A stretch of 64,000 bases of DNA from Budorcas taxicolor (lineage: Eukaryota > Chordata > Mammalia > Artiodactyla > Bovidae): NCBI RefSeq assembly GCF_023091745.1, contig NC_068935.1, forward strand, positions 62,768,724-62,832,723, read 5' to 3'. A model generated the notes under the pieces. The model worked only from the letters and a program-made list of their open reading frames with translations, searched no databases and had not been told where the DNA came from. The translations under genes and the position numbers were made by a program. Numbering within the stretch: position 1 is the first letter of the stretch; each line of letters starts with the position of its first letter. Shown here in pieces: positions 12,370 through 23,505 of this stretch.

Positions 12370-13420
12370 TATCAGAGAACTAAGAAAATATTTTATCCAA
12401 AGAACAAGAACAGAATATTATGTAAAAGGAGTTGAGGATAAGAAATAATTATTGGAAATTAAATGTGATTATTAAAGTTCAAATTTCAATTGAAATATTT
12501 AAAGATAGAACTGAAGAAGTCTCCTAGAAAATAGAACAAAGCAACACAGACAAAAAATATGAGAGAAAACATAAGGATTTTGGTGAGTGATCTAGGAAGC
12601 CCAGCCAGCAGCCAACAATAGTTTTTGTCAAATAAAAGCAAGAAAAAGGAATAGGAATCAGACCTCATAATAATACTGGAGGATAAAAGATAATAGGACA
12701 ACAATTTTAAAAAGATAATAAGGCAATGCTTTCCATCTTCTAAGAGAAAATGATTTTCAATTTAGAATTCTACACCAGTCAAAATATCCATCAAGCGTGA
12801 CAATGAAATAAAAATATTTAATAATATGTAATACCTAAGAAAATTTACCTCTCAAATATATTTTCTTAGGAAGCTACTTGAACTTCCATGATAGCTCCAT
12901 TGGTAAAGAATCTGCCTGCAATGCAGGGAGACCCAGGTTCGATTCCTGAGTCAGGAAGATCTGCTGGAGAAGGGATAGGCTACCCACTCCAGTATTCTTG
13001 GGCTTCCCTGTGGCTCAGCTGGTAAGAATCTGCCTACATTGAGGGAGACCTAGGTTCCCTCCCTGGGTTGGGAAGATCCCCTGGAGAAGGGAAAGGCTAA
13101 CCCCTCCAGTATTCTGGCCTGGAGAATTCCATGGACTGTATAGTCCATGGGGTCGCAAAGAGTCAGACACGACTGAGCGACTTTCACTAGGAAGCTACTT
13201 AAGGATGTTCTCCAGTAAAACAAGAGCATAAGCCAAGAAAAAGGAAGACATAGTATCCATAAGACAGTGGATCGAATCCAGGAAAGCTGTGACAGGAAAT
13301 ACCAAGGTTGCCAACTGGGCAGAAGGCCTGATTGGCAATCAGTCCAGATTGGAAGATGAGAATGGCAGGCTCTGGGAGAGAGGAAAAGTTAAAAAAAAAA
13401 AAAAAAAACTTTAAAAAAAC
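12370..13420 (+). repeat. Old LINE-like sequence split by a SINE
   Basis: A-rich sequence of decayed L1/HAL1 type. It is interrupted by the SINE at 12880-13187 and resumes at 13201 with the same kind of sequence, ending near the A run at about 13390-13407. The family is a judgement by eye. Confidence 0.4.
12880..13187 (+). mobile_element. Bov-tA SINE, tandem-headed
   Basis: A partial SINE head is joined to a full Bov-tA. It is flanked by a 13-base direct repeat taggaagctactt at 12867-12879 and 13188-13200. Confidence 0.9.
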
Positions 13421-14179
13421 TTCTAAAGTGTACGTATGTGAACTCAACATGTTAGATAGTGTGATTGGGAGTTTGAAGAAAATTGAATTTGATGATGGTA
13501 ATTAGTTCAAGAAAATAAGGAAAGCAGTTAGAAACAGCAGGGGGGAAAAGAACTGCACTGGAAGCTATCACCAAAATAAGAAGCAAAGTAAAATATAATT
13601 CTACCAGTTGATAATGTTTAATAAAAGAGAATCAGTTAGCCCTTGATGCTAAGAAATTTCTCTTTTCAAATGGCCCAGGGGTCATTAAATTTGATTTATA
13701 AGAAGGAAATGTAATCCTTTTTTTGACTGGGCTTTTTAAAATATTTACAGAAACATCCTAATGTGAATTTTTGTCTTTGTTTTTTCAACTTTTAGAGTCA
13801 ACCTATGCACAAAACATGGAGAGAGGTTTTTTTTATAGGGTGGGACACAGCTCTCTTCCCCCCAGGGGTAGTAAAGGGTTAACTCATCAGCCTTGGGTGT
13901 TTCTGAGGGTGGTCTTGCTGACCTGATGTACGACATTTGATATTCACACTGTTATCTTTAGTTCTTTGTAAGTTTGAATAATACACTCAGATCTCTTGTT
14001 ATTAACTTTCTATAGCCATGTATTTTTGACCAGTTGGTATCAGCTATACTTACTTGTATATTGTCAGAGTTAGCATTTATATACCATCCTGATAAAGATG
14101 AAAAGATAATCACTAAGGGGGATGTAGGAGACTGGAGGAAATTCAGGGAACAAAAGCATATTGGGGTTTGAAGGTGCTC
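13421..14179. other. Intergenic, nothing recognised
   Basis: Unique-looking AT-rich sequence without a supported gene or named repeat. Confidence 0.4.
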
Positions 14180-14658
14180 AAGAAATAACAGAAGAAGCTG
14201 AAACTGATTAGTTCTATGAAGACCCAGAAGACCTCCTAGAACTAACACCAAAAAAAAGATGTTTTATTCTTCATAGGGGATTGTAATGCAAAAGTAGGAA
14301 ATACCTATCAAAAGAGATACCTGGAGTAACAGGTAACTTTGGCCTTGCAGTACAGAATGAAGCAGGGCAAAGGCTAATAGAATTCTGCCAAGAGAACATA
14401 TTGGTCATAGCAAACACCTTTTTTCAACAACACAAGAGATGACTTTACACATGGACATCACCAGATGGTCTATACTGAAATCAGATTGATTACATTCTTT
14501 GTAGCTGAAGATGGAGACGCTGTTTACGCTCCGCAAAAACAAGACCTGGAGCCGACTATGGCTCAGATCATAGTAAAATTCAGGCTTAAACTAAAGAAAG
14601 CGGGGGAAACCATGAGGCCAGTTAGGTATGACTTAAATCAAGTCCCCTATGAATATAC

Positions 14659-14934
14659 GGGAGAAGACAATGGCACCCCACTCCAGTACTCTTGCCTGGA
14701 ACATCCCATGAGCGGAGGAACCTGGTAGGCTGCAGTCCATGGGGTCGCTAAGAGTCAGACACGACTGAGCGACTTCACTTTCACTTTTCACTTTCATGCA
14801 TTGGAGAAGGAAATGGCAACCCACTCCAGTGTTCTTGCCTGGAGAATCCCAGGGACAGGGGAGCCTGGTGGGCTGCTGTCTATGGGGTCACACAGAGTTG
14901 GACACGACTGAAGTGACTTAGCAGCAGCAGCAGC
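14659..14934 (+). mobile_element. Bov-A2 SINE nested in BovB copy 2
   Basis: Dimeric Bov-A body with the ttcactttcacttttcactt linker and a gcagcagcagcagc tail. It is flanked by atgaatatac at 14649-14658 and 14935-14944. Confidence 0.9.
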
Positions 14935-15892
14935 ATGAATATACAGTGGAGGTGACAAATAGATTCAAGGGATTAGATCTAGTAAACAGAACGCCTGAAG
15001 AACTCTAGACAGAGGTCCATAATATTGTACAGGAGCCAGCAAACAAAACCATCCCAAAGAAAAAGAAATCCAAGAAAGCAAAGTGGTTGTCTGAGGAGCC
15101 TTTACACATAGGTGAGGTAAGAAGAAAAGTGAAAAGCAAGGAAGAAAGGGAAAGGTACACCCAACTAAATGCAGAGTTCCAGAGAATAGCAAGGAGAGAC
15201 AAGAAGGCCAATGCAAAGAAATAGAGGAAAACAGCAGAAAGGTTAAGACTAGAGACCTCTTCAAGAAAATTGGATATATCAAAGGAACATTTCACCCAAA
15301 GGTGGGCACAATAAAGGACAGAAATGGTAAAGAACTAGTAGAAGCAGGAGAGATCAACAAGAGATGGCAAAAATACACAGAAGAACTGTAAAAAAAAGAT
15401 CTTAATGACCCAGATAACCACAATGATGTAGTCTCTCACTCAGAGCCAGACATTCTGGAGTGTGAAGTCAAGTGGGCCTTAGGAAGCACTGCTGTCAATA
15501 AAGCTAGCAGAGGTGATGGCATTCCAGCAGAGCTATTTCAAGTCCTGAAAGATGATGCTGTGAAAGTGCTGCACTTAATATGTCAGTGAGTCTGGAAAAC
15601 CCAGCAGTGGACACAGGTCTCGCAAAGGTCAATCCTCATCCCACTTCTCAAGACAGGCAGTACTAAAGAATGGACAACAACTGGACAATTGCACTCGTCT
15701 CCCATCCTAGTAAGGTTATGCTCAAAATCCTCCAAGCTAGGCTTCAGCATTTTGTGAACTGAGAACTTCCAGATGTTCAAGCTGGGTTTAGAAACCTCAG
15801 AGCAACTAGAGACTAGATTGCCAGCATCTGCTGGATCATAGAGAAAGCAAGAGAATTCTAGAACAACATCTACCTCTGTTTCATTGACTACA

Positions 15893-16070
15893 ACCCCCCT
15901 CTGCCTCAGGTCCCCATCTGTCCCCCTTCCTCACTCCTGTCTGCACTTTGACCCCAGTCATCATGCAAGGGATGCATGAGCTCCGCCAGCCTGAGCAAGT
16001 CTTTCAGAATCCAAGAGAGGACAAGGGCCTTATGGAGGCACAGTTCATTTGGGATGAGGAGGAGAAGGAA
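15893..16070 (+). pseudogene. MAGE-family 5' coding fragment (partial)
   Basis: MAGE proteins are X-linked cancer/testis antigens that bind RING E3 ligases. This insert resembles the start of a MAGE-A type coding exon. A pyrimidine-rich leader ends in gtcatcATG (start at 15963), followed by residues HELRQPEQVFQNPREDKGLM, then EAQ and an acidic run of Glu codons. MAGE-A N termini have this P-E-E, G-L-x-x-A-Q then acidic layout. The conserved MAGE homology domain is absent: after the acidic run the sequence becomes a GGA repeat and then inverted BovB. It is therefore a truncated, captured fragment. The identification rests on motif memory, without alignment, so confidence is moderate. Confidence 0.5.
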
Positions 16071-16162
16071 GAGGTGGAGGAGAAGAAGGAGGAGGTGGAG
16101 GAGGAGGAGGTGGTGGAGGAGGAGGAAGAGAAGGTGGAGGAGGAGGAAATGGAGGAGGAGGT
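16071..16162 (+). repeat. GGA-rich microsatellite (Glu-codon run)
   Basis: Imperfect (GGA/GAG)n tract that extends the acidic codons of the MAGE-like fragment. It is purine-only on the plus strand and probably expanded after insertion. Confidence 0.85.
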
Positions 16163-16225
16163 CATAGCTTTTCTTCCAAGGAGCAAGCGTCTTTAAACTT
16201 CATGGCTGAAGTCACCATCTGCAGA
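16163..16225 (-). mobile_element. Short inverted BovB piece at the end of the MAGE-like insert
   Basis: It reads as BovB antisense (the HEIKR...LLLGRKAM region of BovB on the minus strand). Together with the MAGE-like part and the GGA tract it makes one chimeric insert between two gactaca copies near 15886 and 16224. Confidence 0.6.
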
Positions 16226-16804
16226 CTACACTAAAGCCTGTGACTGTGTGGATCATAACAAACTGCGGAAAGCTCTTAAAGAGATGGGAATACCAGACCA
16301 TCTTACCTGTCTCCTGAGAAACCTGTATGCAGATCAAGAAGCAACAGTTAAAACCCTGTATGAAACAACTGACTGGTTCAGGATTGAGAAAGGAATATGA
16401 CAAGACTGTTTACTGTCAACCTGTTTGTTTAACTTATATGCAGAGCACATCATGCGAAATGCCTGTCTGAATGAGTTACCAGCTGGAATCAAGGTTTCCG
16501 GGAGGAATATCTACAACTTCAGATATGTGGATACCACTAAAGTGGCAGAAAGCAAAGGGGAACTGAAGAGCCTCTTGATGAGGGTGAAGGAGGAGAATGA
16601 AAAACCTGGCTTAAAATTCAATATTAAAAAAAAAAAGCTAAGATCACAGCATCCAACCCCATCACTTGATCACAAATAGAAGGGGAAAAGGTGGAACCAG
16701 TGACAGATTTCCTCTTCTTGGGCTCTAAAATCACTGCAGATGGTGACTACAGCCAAGAAATTAGAAGATGATTGCTTCTTGGCAGGAAAGCTTTGACAAA
16801 CCTA

Positions 16805-17520
16805 CTTCAATTCAGTTCAGTTCAGTCGCTCAGTCATGTCCGATTCTTTGTGACCCCATGGACTGCAACACACCAGGCTTCCCCGTCCATCACCAACTCC
16901 CGGAGCTTGCTCAAACTAATGTCCACCAAGTTGGTGATGACATCCAACCATCTCATTCTCTGTCGTCCCCTTCTCCTCCCACCTCAATCTTTCCCAGCAT
17001 CAGGGTCTTTTCCAAGGAGTCAGTTCTTTGCATCAAGTGGCCAAAGTATTGGTGTTTTAGCTTCAGCATCAGTCCTTCCAATGAATATTCAGGACTGATT
17101 TAGGATTGACTGGTTTGATCTCCTTGCAGTCCAAGGGACTCTCAAGAGTCTTCTCTAACACCACAGTTCAAAAGCATCAATTCTTTGGCACTCACCTTTC
17201 TTTATGGTCCAATTCTTACATCCATACATGACTACTGGAAAAACCATAGCTTTGACTAGATGGACCTTTGCTAGCCAAGTAATGTCTCTGCTTTTTAATG
17301 TGCTGTCTAGGTTGGTCATAGCTTTTCTTCCAAGGAGCAAGCGTCTTTTAATTTCATGGCTGAAGTCACCATCCAAAGTGATTTTGGAGCCCAAGAAAAG
17401 AAAATCTGTCACTGTTTCCATTTTTTCCCCATCTATTTGCCATGAAGTGACGGGACCAGATGGCATGATCTTTGTTTTTTGAATGCTGAGTTTTAAGCCA
17501 GCTTTTTCAGTCTCCTATTT
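16805..17520 (-). mobile_element. BovB copy 3, 5'-truncated, inside copy 2
   Basis: Minus-strand 3' end of BovB (starting with the ttcagttcagtcgctcag end of the element). It carries the C-terminal region (TDFLFLGSKITLDGDFSHEI, WTIKKGE). The host sequence caaaccta occurs at 16797-16804 and 17521-17528, marking the target duplication. Confidence 0.85.
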
Positions 17521-18046
17521 CAAACCTAGATAGGGTGTTAAACCTAGACAGTTGGCAAAGACATCACTTTGCCAACAAACATCCATACAGTCAAGGCTAT
17601 GGTCTTTCCAGTAGTCATGTATGGATGTGAGAACTGGACAATAAAGAAGGCAGAGCACCAAAGAATTAATGCTTTCAGACTGTGGTGCTGGAGAAGACTT
17701 TTGAGAGTCCCCTGAACTGCAAGGAGATCAAACCAGTCAATCCTACAGGAAATCAACACTGAATATTCATTGGAAGGACTGATGCTGAAGCTAAAGCTCC
17801 TATACTTTGGCCACCTGATGTGAACAGCCAACTCACTGGAAAAGACTGTGATGCTGGGAAAGATTGAAGGCAGAAAGAGAAGGGGGCGACAGAGGATGAG
17901 ATGGTTGAATGGCATCATCAAGTCAATGGACATGAACTTGGGCAAACTTCAGGAGATGGTGAGGGACAGGGAAGCCTGGCATGCTGCAGTCCACGAGGGT
18001 CTCAAAGAGTCACACACAGCTTGGCAACTGAACAACAACAAAGAAA

Positions 18047-18300
18047 TCCTATCCATTTTTTTCCTACCTGAGAGTCATGGAACATGACAATATGATTCTA
18101 AGATTCATCAGAATAAAGGCACAAGATGAGTAAAGAAAATATTGACTCAAGGGAAGACTTGCCATACCAGCTACCCAAACACACATGGAAATGACAGGAA
18201 AATAATGCAGCTTTCGTGCTGAAAGAGACAAAATATCAACAGGACTGAGAAGACCCAGACACAGTCAGGGAAGATCCTCTTTCTGCTTTATCAGCCGAAC
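18047..18300. other. Intergenic, probably old LINE remnant
   Basis: AT-rich decayed sequence. No gene is supported. Confidence 0.35.
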
Positions 18301-18303
18301 TCT

Positions 18304-18640
18304 GCTTAGATTCTGAATTCCACTCTTGTGTGATTCACGAAGAAATCCTGCTGCAAGGAATTGCGTGACCCGTGACCTCGTTCCACTTGAAGAAAACTTC
18401 AGGCCGATCCTTCAGGGGCTTCTGGGAGGGCTCAGCCTCTCTAATCTGCTTGGACCAGCTGAAGGTGACATCTGAAATGGTGGCAGTAGCTCAATCAAGC
18501 CCTGGGAGTCTCTTTAGAACTTTCTCTGTGGTTAAGGGTTCCCCTGATATAACTACTTTGTTCATTGCCTCAATCACAAGGTGCTTGTGGCCCTTGGGTG
18601 GCTTATAGCCACTTCTGTGAGGCCTTGGGAGATTAGAGAG
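18304..18640 (-). pseudogene. Unidentified broken coding fragment, likely retrocopy
   Basis: On the minus strand one frame reads as protein-like sequence for about 95 codons with a single internal stop. From high to low coordinate it contains GYKPPKGHKHLVIEAMNKVV, then ISGEPLTTEKVLKRLPGLD, a TGA at about 18493, then ATATISDVTFSWSKQIREAE and KPLKDRPEVFFKWNEVTGHA, ending in TGA. Codon content is unlike the surrounding AT-rich repeats. No intron signals or start codon are evident. I do not recognise the family. A processed pseudogene fragment is the simplest reading. Confidence 0.4.
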
Positions 18641-18732
18641 TTCATCAGTATGAGTTGTTATTTCCTAGTTTAGGTTTTATTTTTTTTAAGTCTGTGCTGA
18701 ATTTGTTACAATATTTCTTCTGTCTTATGGTT

Positions 18733-18838
18733 TTGTTTTTTGTGGCCACAAGGCATGCGGATCTTAGGTCCCCAACCAGGGATCGTACCTGCACCTTCTA
18801 CATTGGAAGGTGAAGTTTTAACCACTGGCTAGTTTAAG
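18733..18838 (-). mobile_element. CHR-type cetartiodactyl SINE
   Basis: It has the tRNA-Glu-like SINE signature found across whales and ruminants (ggatcttaggtccccaacca, then gggatcgtacctgcacc), read from the minus strand. Confidence 0.7.
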
Positions 18839-19689
18839 TTTTTACCTTTGTTTTTTCCCTTTCTTAGGTTGGCTACTGTTCTATCTTTTGGTCTCATTTT
18901 TGGGTTCCAGAAAACCAGTTTAGGGATTCGTTTATTAGTTCTCTGATTTCTCTGTGTTCCAACTCAGTACTTTCTGTTCTCATCATCTTTGTTTTCTACA
19001 ATTTTCTACAATTTCTACTACATACAAATAGTCTACAAGTTTTCTTTTGAATTTTTTTTAACCAAAGATGCTTTTTAAAGCAAGTCCTAAATTTTACAGG
19101 TAGGCTTTTTCTTTCTTTTCTTTTCCATTTTTGTTATTAATGTTCTATGCCAAGCATGTGTTTTGGATTACTTTCTTTTCTGTTTTATTGGAGTTTCTTT
19201 CAGCTTCATATTTGGTCACTGTTTCGTCTGTCTGCTCGACCATGACGCCCAGCAGGGCTGTTCCTTACTATGGTTTCCTATCTATTGGCTAGTGGCCAGT
19301 CTATCCATTGGGGTCCTCTCAAAAACCACTCTGGTTGAGGGCATTGAATGCCAGGAAAGGGGCACCTAGGACCACTGGGAAGTAGACGGGGAGAAGTGAG
19401 GCATGAAGTCACTGGAGGAACACAAGAGAGGATCTGGAATCTGGGAGGGCCTTTGTAGGAGCTGCAGCAGGTGCCCTGGGGGCAGAGAGGAAGACAGGCA
19501 GTACCCCTCTACTCAGCCCCTCCCACTCTCTAGGCTCTGCTCAGGCCTCCTGCCGTCCATCCTAGCTGGAAGGCCACTGAGCCCACAGCATGGAAGAGGG
19601 AGGCAGTGAGGCCTGCCCCAGAAGGGCAAGGGAGAGATGAGGCATGATGTATGGCCAAACAGGCCTGGGGCAGTCCCGTAGCTGTTTAA
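18839..19689. other. Intergenic, no gene seen
   Basis: A T-rich stretch, then GC-moderate sequence at 19.2-19.69 kb. Open frames are short and unrecognised. Confidence 0.4.
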
Positions 19690-22345
19690 CATGCTGTCTA
19701 GGTTGGTCATAGCTTTTCTTCCAAGGAGCAAATGTCTCTTAATTTCATGGCTGAAGTTACCATCTGCAATGATTGTGGAGCCTAAAAAAAGAAAGTCTGT
19801 CACTGTTTCCATTGTTTCCCCATCTATTTGCCATGAAGTGATGGGACTGGAAGCCATGATCATCGTTTTTTGAATGTTGAGTTTTAAGCAAGCTTTTTCA
19901 CTCTCCTCTTTCACTTTCATTACGAGGCTTTTTTGTTCCTCTTCACTTTCTGCCATGAGGGTGGTGTCATCTGTGTATCTGAGGTTATTGATATTTCTCC
20001 CGGCAATCTTGATTCCAGCTTGTGCTTCTTCCAGCCCAGCGTTTCTCATGATGTCCTCTGCATATAAGTTAAATAATCAGGGTGACAATATATAGCCTTG
20101 ACATACTCCTTTCCCAATTTGGAACCAGTCCATTGTTCCACGTCCAGTTCTAACTGTTGCTTCTTGACCTGCATACAGATTTCTCAGGAGGCAGGTCAGG
20201 CAGTCTGGTATTCCCATCTCTTTAAGAATTTTCCACAGTTAGATGTGATCCACACAGTCAAAGAAGTCAATGAAGTAGTCAATGAAGCAGAAGTAGGTGT
20301 TTTTCTGGAATTCTCTTGCTTTTTCTATGATCCAACAGATGTTGGCAGTTCTATCTCTGGTTCCTCTGCCTTTTCTAAATCCAGCTTGAACATCTGGAAT
20401 TTCACAGTTCACATACTGTTGAAGCCTAGCTTGGAGAATTTAGAACATTACTTTGCTAATGTGTGAGATGTGTGCAATTGTACAGTAGTTTGAACATTCT
20501 TTGGCATCACCTTTCTTTGGGATTGGAGTGAAAACTGACCTTTCTCAGCCCTGAATCCACTGCTGAGTGTTTCAAATTTGCTAGCATATTGAGTGCAGCA
20601 CTTTCACAGCATCATCTTTTAGGATTTGAAATACCTTAGCTAGAATTCCATCACCTCCACTAGCTTTGTTTGTAATGATGCCTCCCAAGGCCCACTTGAC
20701 TCCAAGATGTCTGGCTCTAGAATAGTGGTCACACCATCATGGTTATCTGGGTCATTAAGATCTTTTTGTATAGTTATTCTGTGTATTCTTGCCAACTCTT
20801 CTTAACCTCTTCTGCTTCTGTTAGGTCCATACCATTTCTGTCCTTTGTTGCACCCATATTTGCATGAAATGTTCCCTTGGTATCTCTAATTTTCTTGAAG
20901 AGATCTCTAGTCTTTCCCATTCTATTGTTTTCCTCTATTCCTTTGCACTGATCACTTAGGAAGCCTTTCTTATCTCTCCTTGCTGTTCTTTGGAACTCTG
21001 TATTCAGATGGATATATCTTTCCTTTTCTCCTTTGCCTTTCACTTCTCTTCTTTTCTTAGCTTTTTGTTAGGCCTCCTCAGACAATCATTGTGCCTTTTT
21101 GCATTTCTTTTTCTTGGGGATGATCTTGATGACTGCCTCCTGTACAATGTCACGAACCTCCACCCATAGTTCTTCAGGCACTCTGTCTATCAGATCTAAT
21201 GCATTGAATCTGTTTGTCATTTACACTGTATAATCATAAGGGATTTGATTTAGGTCATACCTGAATGGTCTAGTGGTTTTCCCTACTTTCTTCAATTTAA
21301 GTCTGAATTTTGCAATAAAGAGTTCATGAGCTGAGGCATAGTCAGCTCCAGTCTTTTTTGCTGACTGTATAGAGCTTCTCCATCTTCAGCTGCCAAGAGT
21401 ATAATCAACCTGACTTTGGTATTGACCATCTGGTGACGTCCATGTGTAGAGTCATCTCTTGTGTTGTTGGAAGAGGGTGTTTGCTATGACAAGTGCGTTC
21501 TCTTGGCAAAACTCTGTTAGCCTTTGCCCTGCTTCATTTTGTACTCCAAGGCCAAAGTTGCCTGTTACTCCAAGTATCTCTTGACTTCCTATTTTTGCAT
21601 TCCAGTCCCCCATGATGAAAAGGACATCTTTTTAGGGTGTTAGTTCTTGAACGTCTTGTAGGTCTTCACAGAACCATTGAACTTCAGCTTTTTTTGGCAT
21701 TAGTGGTTGGGGCATTGACTTGGATTTACTGTGATATTGAGTAGTTTGGCTTGGAAATGAACAGAGATCATTCTGTTGCTTTTGAGATTGTACCTAAGTA
21801 CTGCATTTCAGACTCTTGTTGACTATGAGGGCTACTCCATTTCTTCTAAGGGATTCTTGCTCTTAGATTCACCCATCCTGGTCCATTTTAGTTCATTGAT
21901 TCCTAAAATGTCAGTGTTTTTTTCACTCTGGCTCTGTCTTTTCATTCTTTCACTTTGGCTCTGTCTCTTCATTCTTTCTGGAGTTATTTCTTCACTGATC
22001 TCCAGTAATATATTGGGCACCTACCAACCTGGGACATTCATCTTTCAGTGTCTTATCTTTTTGCCTTTTCATACTGTTCATGCTCAAGGCAAGAATACTG
22101 GAGTGGTTTGCCATTCCCTTCTCCAGTGGACCACGTTTTGTCAGAACTCTCCACCATGACCCATCTTGAGTGGCCCTACACGGCATGGCTCATAGTTTCA
22201 TTGAGTTAGACAAGGCTGTGATCCATGTGATCAGCTTGGTTAGTTTTCTGTGATTGTGATTTTCATTCTGTCTGCCATCTGATGGAGAAGGATAAGAGGC
22301 TTGTGGAAGCTTCCTGATGGGAGGGACTGACTGTGGGGGAATCTG
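19690..22345 (-). mobile_element. BovB copy 4, 5'-complete but 3'-truncated
   Basis: On the minus strand it runs from a BovB 5' leader (about 22340, ending in the ccacagtcagtccctcccat type start) through the endonuclease (21.3-21.95 kb) and reverse transcriptase. The polymerase motif is altered to YTDD, followed by TTLMAESEEEQKS. It stops abruptly at about 19690, inside the region after LLLGRKAMTNLDSML, without the usual BovB 3' end. Many stops; inactive. Confidence 0.85.
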
Positions 22346-22981
22346 GATCTTCAATAATAATAATTACATAATTATCATTAAACAATATAGTCAAATAATA
22401 ATTAAACAATATAGTCAACCTTTACTACTTGATTGAACAATATTGGGCTATAGCTCTTCTTGAAAGATAAGGAAGTCAGCCCACTGGAAATTTCTCCCTC
22501 CTCTTCTCCCTCTAACCCAGATTTCTTTTTCTGAATTAGTATTTCTGTAAAGTCACCCTTCCAGACACCGATGTTGCATTTGGTGCAACAGCTCCTGATC
22601 TTCATGGACTTCATACTCACCGTCCTTCTACAGGGTGTTTCCTTTCAGATAATTGCTCATTACCAGAATGGGCTGATTAAACCTGAAGCAGTTACAAAGA
22701 TGCCCCTGGTCCCCCTCCACCCTGTGGGCTCACCACTCCCAGCCAGTTTGCCCCTTGGATGGACCAGTTCATTTAAACAGCATGTGCCTTGGCTGTACTC
22801 TTCAGAGAAGTGTGCACTCTCAGCTTCCCCCTTTCATAAATTAATAGAAAAAGCAACATTAGTGTCTGACAAAGGAGAATTCAGAGAATATGAAGTGGGA
22901 CCCAAAAAGTATCATTTTATGTCAATGAGGAGAGTACTTTGCCATCAAGAAGTCACTGTGAAGAATCTTTATGAGCAGCCC
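22346..22981. other. Intergenic, no gene seen
   Basis: AT-rich then mixed sequence. An open frame from 22571 has no recognisable content and runs into SINE sequence. Confidence 0.4.
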
Positions 22982-22994
22982 TTCACTGAAGCAG

Positions 22995-23492
22995 TTTCCC
23001 TGGTGGCTGGTGATTCCCTGGGATTCCCTGGTGGCTCAGCTGGTAAAGCATCTGCCCACAATGTGGGAGACCTGGGTTCGATCCCTGGGTCAGGAAGATC
23101 CCCTGGAGAAGGAAATAGCAACCCTCTCCAGTACTCTTGCCTGGAAAGTCCCATGGACGGAGGAGCCTGGTAGGCTGCAGTCCATGGGGTCGCTGAGGGT
23201 CAGACATGACTGAGCGACTTCACTTTCACTTTTCACTTTCATGCATTGGAGAAGGAAATGGCAACCCACTCCAGTGTTCTTGCCTGGAGAATCCCAGGGA
23301 TGGGGGAGCCTGGTGGGCTGCCATCTATGGGGTCGCACAGAGTCAGACACGACTGAAGCGACTTAGCAGCAGCAGCAGCCGGTACTCTTGCCTTGAAAAT
23401 TCCATGGACGGAAGAGCCATGGGCTCCACTTGAGCTACAGTCCATGGGGTCCAAAGAGTTGGACACAACTGAGCGACTTCACTTTCTTTCTT
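22995..23492 (+). mobile_element. Composite Bov-tA / Bov-A2 SINE
   Basis: Three Bov-A-type units in a row behind one tRNA-like head, with the gcagcagcagcagc stretch before the last unit. It is flanked by a 13-base direct repeat ttcactgaagcag at 22982-22994 and 23493-23505, so the whole block inserted as one unit. Confidence 0.9.
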
Positions 23493-23505
23493 TTCACTGA
23501 AGCAG

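Larger units (their letters stand above)
14180..18046 (+). mobile_element. BovB copy 2, host of three nested insertions
   Basis: It begins inside the endonuclease region (near 14185) and runs to the aacaacaaca tail near 18040. The order of domains is normal. It is interrupted by a Bov-A2 SINE (14659-14934), a chimeric MAGE/BovB insert (about 15893-16225) and an inverted BovB 3' fragment (16805-17520). The polymerase motif region near 16520-16540 is damaged (RYVDTTKVAE instead of RYADDTTLMAE). Multiple stops make it inactive. Confidence 0.85.
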
